From: JAZNQN01 sp045590195
GTDB taxonomy: Bacteria > Bacillota > Clostridia > UMGS1883 > UMGS1540
DNA: 49,363 nt
Direction: 5' to 3'
Assembly: GCA_045590195.1 (NCBI GenBank)
Contig: JAZNQN010000034.1
Location: 1 to 49,363 of the forward strand
Shown one piece after another: positions 43,330-49,363 of this stretch. A program made the position numbers and the translations under genes. Within the stretch, counting starts at the first letter, position 1, and each line of letters starts with the position of its first letter. A model generated the notes under the pieces. It saw nothing but the letters and a program-made list of their open reading frames with translations. It was not told the origin of the DNA and did no database searches.

Positions 43330-44046
43330 TTACATCATTTTAGAAACTTCTCTTTTTAGTTTTGAAATAATACGCTTTTCAAGCCTTGATATATACGACT
43401 GGCTTATGCCAAGCATATCGGCAACTTCTTTTTGTGTTTTTTCCTCGTTTCCGCCAAGGCCAAAACGAAGGTTCATAATATCCATTTCACGTTTAGAAAG
43501 TTTTTTCATGGCTGATAAAAGCATTTCCTTTTCGGTTTTATCTTCAATTCGGCGGCAAACGGTATCTTCATCTGTTCCTAAAATGTCAGAGAGCAAAAGC
43601 TCGTTTCCGTCCCAGTCAACATTAAGTGGCTCATCTATTGAAACCTCGCCCTTTTGAGAGGCGGTTTTCCTGAGATACATAAGTATTTCGTTTTCAATAC
43701 AGCGTGAGGCGTAGGTTGCAAGCTTTATCTTTTTATCTGACTTAAAAGTGTTAACCGCCTTTATAAGGCCGATTGTTCCTATGGAAATTAAATCTTCAAT
43801 ATTTACCCCTGTGTTTTCAAATTTTTTGGCAATATAAACTACAAGCCTTAAGTTGTGTTCAATAAGCTTTTTGCGGGCGTAGGTGCCATCGCTTTCAAGA
43901 AGATTTATCAGCGCCGATTCTTCTTCAGGTGGAAGCGGCGGCGGAAGGGATTCGCTTCCTCCTATGTAATGTATACCGTCTTTTTTAATGCGGCTTTTTG
44001 CAAACCAGAATATTACTTTTATTCTTAATTTTCTGAAAAAATTCAT
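43330..44046 (-). CDS. sigE: sporulation sigma factor SigE
   Basis: 238 residues. The N-terminal 30 residues (MNFFRKLRIKVIFWFAKSRI) form the hydrophobic pro-sequence that SpoIIGA removes. Region 2 (HNLRLVVYIAKKFENTGVNIEDLISIGTIGLIKA) and region 4 (MNLRFGLGGNEEKTQKEVADMLGISQSYISRLEKRI) are intact. SigE directs transcription in the mother cell during early sporulation. It lies 13 bases after spoIIGA, the conserved spoIIG operon order. AAAGGAA precedes the ATG. Confidence 0.96.
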   Translation of the reverse strand: MNFFRKLRIKVIFWFAKSRIKKDGIHYIGGSESLPPPLPPEEESALINLLESDGTYARKKLIEHNLRLVVYIAKKFENTGVNIEDLISIGTIGLIKAVNTFKSDKKIKLATYASRCIENEILMYLRKTASQKGEVSIDEPLNVDWDGNELLLSDILGTDEDTVCRRIEDKTEKEMLLSAMKKLSKREMDIMNLRFGLGGNEEKTQKEVADMLGISQSYISRLEKRIISKLKREVSKMM

Positions 44047-44059
44047 AACAAATTCCTTT

Positions 44060-44938
44060 CTATATTCCTGATATTACTGCGGGGTTTATAAGAGCCTGAA
44101 AGCTTTTGTCTTTAGAAAGGCTTGTGGGCGATATGCCTATTATTACGTTTTCAATTTCATATTGGTGCTCGTTTACTGTTGCGGTAACGCGGTCAGGCTG
44201 AAAGCCTAAAAGCAAACCGTTTTCCCTTCCCACAGAGGAAAATGGGATAACCCTTATTTTAAAATTTTCTTCAAAATTTATATTTCCGCTTTCAACTGCC
44301 GCCCTAATGCTTTCGGGCAGAATATTTTTAATTTCGCCCAATTCGGTTACAATTACAGGAGAGTGGCTTATGGGCTCAAAAAGGGAGTTGCCCGTATCAA
44401 GCAGAGCACGGATTGTGGCGTTTGAGCCTGAATATTCAATATTTAAGCTTACAAAACTGTTTCCCCTTGTGCGGCTTAAAATGCTTTTCCATATTCCACT
44501 TATAATAATGTAGGAAATGCCAATTGAAAAAAACAAAAACTGCCATGGCAAATCAAAATAAATAACGCCGTTTTTTATAACTGCGCCAACGCGGCTGCCA
44601 ATTCCGCTTAAATAGAAAAGAGCAAAAACACAGCCGCCAAACAGAAGCGTTACCAGATAAAAAATTCCAAGGGTTTTAAAATAAAGCCGCCACCCTTTTA
44701 TGTTAAAGGCTATGGCAATAATTGCAAGCGATGATAAAAGCTTTGCACTGCCCGAGTAAAAAACATTAAAATCGGGAAAAAAGATTAAAACCGAATAAAG
44801 CGCACCAAAAACTGATGCAATAAGAAAGCGCAAGGGCTTTATTTTAAGCGATAAAAGCCTTGCCGATACGTAAAGTAAAATTAAGTTTATTAAAAGGTTT
44901 ATAAAAAACAAAACATCTATGTAAACAGTTGGCCGCAT
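44060..44938 (-). CDS. spoIIGA: sigma-E processing peptidase SpoIIGA
   Basis: 292 residues. Five membrane helices fill the first 150 residues; the C-terminal part is an aspartic protease domain with Asp181 in the motif LLDTGNSL. The enzyme cuts the SigE pro-sequence when signalled across the forespore septum by SpoIIR. GGGGTGAG precedes the ATG. It is co-transcribed with sigE from a promoter upstream. Confidence 0.95.
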   Translation of the reverse strand: MRPTVYIDVLFFINLLINLILLYVSARLLSLKIKPLRFLIASVFGALYSVLIFFPDFNVFYSGSAKLLSSLAIIAIAFNIKGWRLYFKTLGIFYLVTLLFGGCVFALFYLSGIGSRVGAVIKNGVIYFDLPWQFLFFSIGISYIIISGIWKSILSRTRGNSFVSLNIEYSGSNATIRALLDTGNSLFEPISHSPVIVTELGEIKNILPESIRAAVESGNINFEENFKIRVIPFSSVGRENGLLLGFQPDRVTATVNEHQYEIENVIIGISPTSLSKDKSFQALINPAVISGI

Positions 44939-44956
44939 TTTCTCACCCCGAAAACT

Positions 44957-44989
44957 ATTATATACCTTTTAAAATAAAAAGTTTGTCAT
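44957..44989 (-). promoter_or_regulatory. putative Spo0A-type spoIIG promoter with long spacer
   Basis: On the minus strand, TATAAT (44,957-44,962) is preceded by 21 bases and then ATGACA (44,984-44,989). The spoIIG promoter of Bacillus is known for an over-long spacer compensated by Spo0A. TGACAAA overlapping the -35 matches the Spo0A box TGTCGAA at five of seven positions. The assignment is by analogy. Confidence 0.45.
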
Positions 44990-45013
44990 AATGGGGAAGG
45001 AGAATAAAAAAAG

Positions 45014-45044
45014 GAGCTGTAAAAAACTTGGTTTTTTACAGCTC
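45014..45044 (-). terminator. intrinsic terminator after the serine hydrolase gene
   Basis: GAGCTGTAAAAAAC pairs perfectly with GTTTTTTACAGCTC (14 bp, loop of three), with a T run on the minus strand beyond. It ends the ferredoxin/oxidoreductase/hydrolase operon ahead of the spoIIG promoter. Confidence 0.85.
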
Positions 45045-45126
45045 AATATCGTAGGATAGGAAATATGTTTCAAGTATATTATTCTTTAATTTGTTGCCTT
45101 TTTGCGTTCTGGACTTTTTTTACATC

Positions 45127-46599
45127 CTATTCAGCTGTTCCGTGAGCGTATCCATGATACTCGTGAAGAAAACAGTTTGTGTTTTTCATAAATTGGGCGC
45201 CAAGTTCGTTTTCTGTAAATCCGAGCCTTATATAAAGCGCGCCAAGGTGTTTGCCTATCATCTGAACTCTTATGGCAAGAGTATGGTCATCGCGCCAGGC
45301 AGCAGATGAGGCGCATGGGAAGTAGTTGCCCTTTTCAAACACCAGCATTTTCATATCGGGATAACCCTCTTCGGGGAACTTTGTATAAACATTTTTAAGT
45401 ATTCCGAAAGGAAGCTTTTTAATGCCTTGTGCATTTTCGTATTCCAAAACACCTTCGTCGCCTTCGGCACTTACGCGAAGCCACTTAATTCCCATTTTGT
45501 TTTCCTTGAGAGTATAAGTTTTGCCATAAATTTTTTCGGCCATGGGAGCAGTTTTTTCGCCATCAAGGCATACGAGTTCCATATTGCTCTCGTAATCTCT
45601 CAGGCTTTTGAGGGCGGCAGGGTTTTCAGGCAAACTCTCGCCAAGATTTTTTATAAGCTCGTTATGAACCATATCCGCAAAAACAAACTTAAACCCATCG
45701 TTACCCTGATTGTCGGCTGTGCTTATAATAATAAAATCGTACTGGGGGAAACACCATGCAAACTGGCCGCCCATACCATTTAAGGCAAAGCCGCCGTCGA
45801 AATGTGCCCAAATCTGGTAGCCGTAGCCGTTTGATGTGTAAACATTGTAGCCTGTTGTATTGGAATCTACAATTTTAGATGTTGCTTTGCGTACAAACTT
45901 TTCGTTTAAATACTGCTTGCCGCCGAATTTGCCGCCATCCATAAGAAAACGTGCGAATTTGTGAAGGTCACGCGCTCGGCACAAAACTCCCGAATCAGCC
46001 CAGGAATATCCGTCAGGACATTTAATGCAGCAGGTCCTTTCAGAAAAGCCCATTTCTCTGAGCATTTTGTCCTTAAGATATTCCATAAAGGGCTTGCCGG
46101 TAAGTTTTTCAACTATGCAGCCCAGTATAAAATCGCCCGGGCTGTCATATTGGAAAAAAGCCTGAGGTGGACGGGGTGCGTCCTGCGAAAAGAAAAACGC
46201 CTGTCTGTCACTTACTTTATCACGAACCCAGTGCATCCATTCTTCGCCAATAAAGGTGCACATAGTCATTAAATCGTAAATAGTCGCTCTTTCGATGTTT
46301 GGATGTAATTTTTCGGGCATACTTTCCGGGAAAAAGGTATAAACCTTGTCATCCATACTGAGTTTGCCCTCTTCAATTAAAAACCCGATTGCAATTCCAA
46401 CAAAGCTTTTTGATACCGAGTTTAAGCGATGATGAACTTCGCTGTCAAAAGGTTTCCAGTAGCTGTCAGTAAAAATTTTATTGTAGCGTGACATTAAAAT
46501 CGAATGCATTGCATAGCCATTTTCGTTTAAATGCCTGTAAAACTTTTCAATAACCTCTGATGGAATTCCGCAACTTTCGGGAGAATATAAATCAACCAT
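45127..46599 (-). CDS. serine hydrolase, class C beta-lactamase-like
   Basis: 490 residues from the ATG at 46,599; GAGG lies about 10 bases upstream, and the longer frame overlaps the FAD gene out of frame. Ser61-x-x-Lys64 (SVSK) is the catalytic pair. Tyr151-Asp-Ser takes the place of Tyr-x-Asn, and GMGGQF fills the third motif. No signal peptide, so it acts in the cytoplasm, probably as an esterase or amidase rather than a beta-lactamase. An extra C-terminal beta domain of about 130 residues follows. It overlaps the FAD oxidoreductase end by 8 bases, so it is translationally coupled. Confidence 0.88.
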   Translation of the reverse strand: MVDLYSPESCGIPSEVIEKFYRHLNENGYAMHSILMSRYNKIFTDSYWKPFDSEVHHRLNSVSKSFVGIAIGFLIEEGKLSMDDKVYTFFPESMPEKLHPNIERATIYDLMTMCTFIGEEWMHWVRDKVSDRQAFFFSQDAPRPPQAFFQYDSPGDFILGCIVEKLTGKPFMEYLKDKMLREMGFSERTCCIKCPDGYSWADSGVLCRARDLHKFARFLMDGGKFGGKQYLNEKFVRKATSKIVDSNTTGYNVYTSNGYGYQIWAHFDGGFALNGMGGQFAWCFPQYDFIIISTADNQGNDGFKFVFADMVHNELIKNLGESLPENPAALKSLRDYESNMELVCLDGEKTAPMAEKIYGKTYTLKENKMGIKWLRVSAEGDEGVLEYENAQGIKKLPFGILKNVYTKFPEEGYPDMKMLVFEKGNYFPCASSAAWRDDHTLAIRVQMIGKHLGALYIRLGFTENELGAQFMKNTNCFLHEYHGYAHGTAE

Positions 46600-48094
46600 T
46601 ATTGTAGTCCTCAACTCTCGAGAATGATGAAAGATTTTCGTTGGCAAGAGCAGGAATTTCTCTGAAGCTCTGGCCAAGGTTATATCCGTTTTTGTTAAGA
46701 AGTCGCTGAAGCTTGCAAACATCGAGCTTTCTTACAGTTGTACCTTCTTTTAATGAAAGTGCAGCAGCTGTACCTGCGGCTTCGCCCATTGACATACAAC
46801 ACATTACAAGACGTGTGCCCGACTGGCCGGGGATATCTGTTGAAATATTTCTGCCGGCAGCCAAAACGTTTTCAAGGCGAATTGGAACTAAGCTGCGGTA
46901 AAGAATATCGTAAGAAAATTCTGCAGGGTTATCAATACATTCTGACATATTGATGCGTGGAAGTCCGTCATCCGGCGGAAGCTGTGAGCCCCAACCTGCG
47001 CGGTTTGAAATGTAGCCTTCTCTGCCATCGGGGAGAGTACCTTTGAACCATTTCATATTACCCGGAGCTTCAAAGCCGTGAAGGTCGAAACCGTGCTGGC
47101 TTATTGCAATAACATCGTCAAATTTTTTGCCGTATGCAATGTCCATACCTGTAAATTTGTATTCGCCGACAATTCTTCTGCTTTCGCGAACACCAAGAAG
47201 TGAACCGGTATAGCTTAAGTAGCAGTTTTCAAAACCGGGAACTCTTTCTCTTATAAAGTTTGTTAAAATAACTGCCTGCTCTCTGCCTTCGATATACATT
47301 CTTGTAAGGTCGGCATTATCTGTTGGAAAGCAGTTTCTTGAATGTGCGAAGCATATACTAACCTCGTCTTTGCCGCAGTGCTCGGGGCGGTCAGGAATAT
47401 GTGTAAGCCAGTTTAAGTGATTGTCAATTTCGTATGGAAGAAGCCCGTCTTTGAGAGCTTCTTTAATTGTATTTCTCCACTGATAGTCGTTTCTGATGTC
47501 AGCGGCAAGATATTTGTCATAGTCAACGCCGCCCAGTACAAACTCAAGTGAGCAACCCATTGACATATTGTCGCCTTCTCTGCCTGTCATAGTTTCGCCG
47601 CCTGCAAAGAAAACAAGGTCGCTGTCGCCTGTGGCATCGATAAATGTTTTACCCATTACTGCTTTTTTGCCTGTTTTTGTATGTATAACAACGCCTTTAA
47701 CATCGTTGCCTTCAACAATTGTGTCAATAAGTGGTGTTACCAAAAGAACGTCAACGCCGTATTTCTTAACCATTCTGTCAAACACAAGTTTGTGTTTTTC
47801 GGGGTCTGTGTTAAGTTTGCGAATACCGTTTATTTTTGCCATTTCGTCAAAAAATTCCTGGCCAACGCCTGACGCAAAGTCAAGTGGAATGTTAACAAGG
47901 CCGTTTGTTGCAAGGCCGCCAAGTGCTGAAGTGTTTTCAATAAGAATTGTTTTGGCACCGTTTTTTGCTGCTGCAATAGCGGCGCCTGTGCCGGCCATAC
48001 CTCCGCCAACTACTACAACATCCCATTCTCCGTAAACGGGAATGTTGCTTTTTTCGGTAACAATATTACCGTTATCTACTTTGTAATCAATCAT
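46592..48094 (-). CDS. FAD-dependent oxidoreductase
   Basis: 500 residues. The FAD-binding Rossmann motif VVVGGGMAGTGAAIAAAKNGA (near residues 27-47) is followed by ENTSALGGLATNGLV, and a C-terminal FAD loop occurs at LENVLAAGRNISTD. The protein resembles the FAD_oxidored group often paired with glycan or secondary-metabolite genes. GAGGAG precedes the ATG and overlaps the ferredoxin stop. With the upstream ferredoxin and downstream hydrolase it forms a three-gene operon; the ferredoxin is a plausible electron partner. The substrate is unknown. Confidence 0.9.
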   Translation of the reverse strand: MIDYKVDNGNIVTEKSNIPVYGEWDVVVVGGGMAGTGAAIAAAKNGAKTILIENTSALGGLATNGLVNIPLDFASGVGQEFFDEMAKINGIRKLNTDPEKHKLVFDRMVKKYGVDVLLVTPLIDTIVEGNDVKGVVIHTKTGKKAVMGKTFIDATGDSDLVFFAGGETMTGREGDNMSMGCSLEFVLGGVDYDKYLAADIRNDYQWRNTIKEALKDGLLPYEIDNHLNWLTHIPDRPEHCGKDEVSICFAHSRNCFPTDNADLTRMYIEGREQAVILTNFIRERVPGFENCYLSYTGSLLGVRESRRIVGEYKFTGMDIAYGKKFDDVIAISQHGFDLHGFEAPGNMKWFKGTLPDGREGYISNRAGWGSQLPPDDGLPRINMSECIDNPAEFSYDILYRSLVPIRLENVLAAGRNISTDIPGQSGTRLVMCCMSMGEAAGTAAALSLKEGTTVRKLDVCKLQRLLNKNGYNLGQSFREIPALANENLSSFSRVEDYNNG

Positions 48095-48098
48095 AGCT

Positions 48099-48281
48099 TT
48101 ACTCCTCTACCTTAATAATAGCCTCGGGCTGACAATTGTTGTAGCAATTGCCACAACCAATACATTTTTCAGGGTCAATATATGCGCTTACGTTTTCGAT
48201 AACGCTTATGGCTTTAACCGGGCAACGGTAAATACACATAAGGCATATAGCGCAACCGCTTCCTACTTTGTATTTTGCCAT
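48099..48281 (-). CDS. 2[4Fe-4S] ferredoxin
   Basis: 60 residues with two cluster motifs: CAICLMCIYRCP and CIGCGNCYNNCQ. It is a low-potential electron carrier in the cytoplasm. GGAGG precedes the ATG. First gene of the operon, followed after 4 bases by the FAD oxidoreductase, so it probably delivers electrons to that enzyme or takes them from it. Confidence 0.92.
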   Translation of the reverse strand: MAKYKVGSGCAICLMCIYRCPVKAISVIENVSAYIDPEKCIGCGNCYNNCQPEAIIKVEE

Positions 48282-48311
48282 AGTTTTGCCTCCTTTTTTG
48301 TTTTCAACCTA

Positions 48312-48340
48312 ATTATAGTTTAAAAAAAGCAAAAGGTAAA
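48312..48340 (-). promoter_or_regulatory. promoter of the ferredoxin operon
   Basis: Minus strand: TTTACC (48,335-48,340), 17 bases, TATAAT (48,312-48,317), about 30 bases before the ferredoxin start codon. Confidence 0.65.
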
Positions 48341-48346
48341 TGCAAT

Positions 48347-48377
48347 ATAGTACCATCAATTTGCACAATAGTATCAT
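48347..48377. promoter_or_regulatory. direct-repeat operator between the ferredoxin operon and araC
   Basis: ATAGTACCAT (48,347-48,356) and ATAGTATCAT (48,368-48,377) are direct repeats 21 bases apart, two helical turns, as AraC proteins favour. The right copy ends 7 bases before the -35 of the araC promoter, and the left copy lies just upstream of the -35 of the ferredoxin operon promoter, so one protein could control both. Confidence 0.6.
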
Positions 48378-48384
48378 TTTCGCC

Positions 48385-48413
48385 TTGACAATATCGAAAA
48401 TGTGCAGTATAAT
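48385..48413 (+). promoter_or_regulatory. consensus promoter of the araC gene at 48,430
   Basis: TTGACA (48,385-48,390), 17 bases, TATAAT (48,408-48,413). It lies downstream of the in-frame ATG at 48,340, which therefore cannot be the start. Confidence 0.85.
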
Positions 48414-48429
48414 CGCTGTGGGTGATGGT

Positions 48430-49215
48430 ATGAAAGTCGTAGATTTTTCAAAAATAAGCGAATTAAAGTTTGCAATATGCGATATGTCAGTAATATATCA
48501 AACGCCGGCATGGTCAACTCTTTCCGGTGGCAAACGAATTTTAAACGGATTTCTTCTTATAGATAATGGGGAATGTAAATATGAGTGGCAAGGCGTCGAA
48601 GCAACCCTTCAGAAAGGCTCGCTTATTTACCTGCCAACAGGGTGCGAAAAAACAGTTACTGTAACAAAACGCCCCTTTTCCTTCTATAGAATAAGCTTTG
48701 TGCTGCGTGATGTTGAAAGCGGCGAGGAAATAATATTTGACGAAAACCCAAATCTGTTTTCTGAAAGTATGAGTAAATCTACTTTTGAAATTTGCGACAG
48801 TCTTCTTAAAAGTACACTTTCAGAGAACAATACTTTTTTAAGTATGTCACTTTTCTGCAGGCTTTTTGAAAAAATAGAAAAGGCAATGAAGCCTGAAAGA
48901 GATAAACGAATTTCAAAGGCCATTGACTACATTGATAATTATTATACGGAAAATACCGATGTGGAAAAACTTTCGGAAATGTGTTTTTTAAGCCGTGCGC
49001 AAATGTTTCGTCTTTTTAAAAAGGAAACAGGGGATACCCCGGTTGACTACCGCAATAAATTAAGGATAAAAAAAGCACAGCAGCTGATTTTAGATGGGGA
49101 GTGCTCCGTGGGAGAAATTTCTGAAATGCTTGGTTTTGAAAATATATACTATTTCAGCCGTCTTTTTAAAAAGTATGTAGGAATGCCTCCAAGCAGATAT
49201 AAAAAAATATTTTAA
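48430..49215 (+). CDS. AraC family transcriptional regulator
   Basis: 261 residues from the ATG at 48,430, preceded by GGGTGATGG; the upstream frame contains the promoter. An N-terminal cupin-like sensor (LIDNGECKYEWQG, KGSLIYLPTG) is followed by a C-terminal double helix-turn-helix (TDVEKLSEMCFLSRAQMFRLFKK and SVGEISEMLGFENIYYFSRLFKK, then VGMPPSRYKKIF). It is divergent from the ferredoxin/FAD oxidoreductase/serine hydrolase operon, with direct-repeat operators between, so it probably activates that operon. Confidence 0.93.
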   Translation: MKVVDFSKISELKFAICDMSVIYQTPAWSTLSGGKRILNGFLLIDNGECKYEWQGVEATLQKGSLIYLPTGCEKTVTVTKRPFSFYRISFVLRDVESGEEIIFDENPNLFSESMSKSTFEICDSLLKSTLSENNTFLSMSLFCRLFEKIEKAMKPERDKRISKAIDYIDNYYTENTDVEKLSEMCFLSRAQMFRLFKKETGDTPVDYRNKLRIKKAQQLILDGECSVGEISEMLGFENIYYFSRLFKKYVGMPPSRYKKIF

Positions 49216-49232
49216 AAAAATAAAAAAAGTTG

Positions 49233-49353
49233 TTGACAAAAGAGGAAAGATGTGCTAATATAAAGAAGTTGCGTTTGAGAAGCGTTGTTTTGGAAAGTTT
49301 TTTAAATTTTTTGAAAAAAGTTCTTGACAAAAGCTTTAAAGGCGTGGTATAAT
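49233..49353 (+). promoter_or_regulatory. tandem strong promoters at the window end, rRNA-operon-like
   Basis: P1: TTGACA (49,233-49,238), 17 bases, TAATAT (49,256-49,261). P2: TTGACA (49,324-49,329), 18 bases, TATAAT (49,348-49,353). Both follow AT-rich UP-like tracts. Two strong promoters about 90 bases apart without an intervening gene resemble clostridial rRNA operon promoters; the driven gene lies outside the window. Confidence 0.6.
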
Positions 49354-49363
49354 GAAAATCCAC

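Noticed and set aside
47568..48035. Plus-strand ORF of 155 residues opposite the FAD oxidoreductase
   Set aside because: Antisense shadow with Pro/Ser-rich composition and no ribosome-binding site.
48340..48429. Upstream start of the AraC gene at 48,340
   Set aside because: The consensus promoter (48,385-48,413) lies downstream of that ATG.

Overview
The window looks like a chromosome segment of an anaerobic, spore-forming member of the Clostridia. The signs are an adjacent spoIIGA-sigE pair, S-layer-homology (SLH) proteins, strong GGAGG-type ribosome-binding sites, many AraC regulators and AT-rich DNA. It is probably a gut-type polysaccharide degrader. I cannot name the genus from sequence alone.

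Region 1 (1 to about 15,346) is the right-hand end of a prophage or related integrated element. It holds the tail of an amidase lysin, an NlpC/P60 hydrolase, a 507-residue phage-type protein and an 11.7-kb gene for a giant 'polyvalent' protein. That protein carries J-domain-like, two ADP-ribosyltransferase-like, nuclease-like, SAP-like, adenine methyltransferase, zincin and LPD38-like parts. A DUF6514-like gene and a convergent ECF sigma gene follow. The element ends at a tRNA-Lys(TTT) 3' half (15,299-15,346) directly followed by a tRNA-type terminator, the expected structure of an att site. Three short ORFs with good ribosome-binding sites lie inside the giant gene. All three are in the same alternative frame and sit exactly in linkers between domains.

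Region 2 (15,386-22,476) opens with an unusual array of tandem small hairpins. It continues with a divergent AraC/beta-galactosidase pair and a three-gene operon: a type I dehydroquinase-like aldolase-fold protein, a short-chain dehydrogenase and a metal-dependent amidohydrolase/deacetylase. An AraC regulator converges on this operon.

Region 3 (23,588-33,020) is an exported surface-polysaccharide operon: an SLH-anchored protein, a second SLH-like protein broken by a 10-bp tandem duplication, a heparinase II/III-like lyase with a C-terminal F5/8C domain, and a secreted protein with a Big_5-like domain. It ends in a strong terminator.

Region 4 (33,024-36,871) is a cobalamin-riboswitch-controlled ECF transporter: EcfT plus a single chain that fuses two ATPases to an S component. 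It is followed by a LysR-AEC transporter pair divergent from an M20 peptidase, an AraC gene with a DUF4434 glycosidase-like gene, a DUF2238-like membrane protein, and an XRE repressor divergent from a small gene behind paired operators.

Region 5 (43,330-49,363) has the sporulation pair spoIIGA-sigE, then a ferredoxin / FAD oxidoreductase / serine hydrolase operon divergent from its AraC regulator. The window ends in two strong tandem promoters resembling those of an rRNA operon, which may begin just past the edge.
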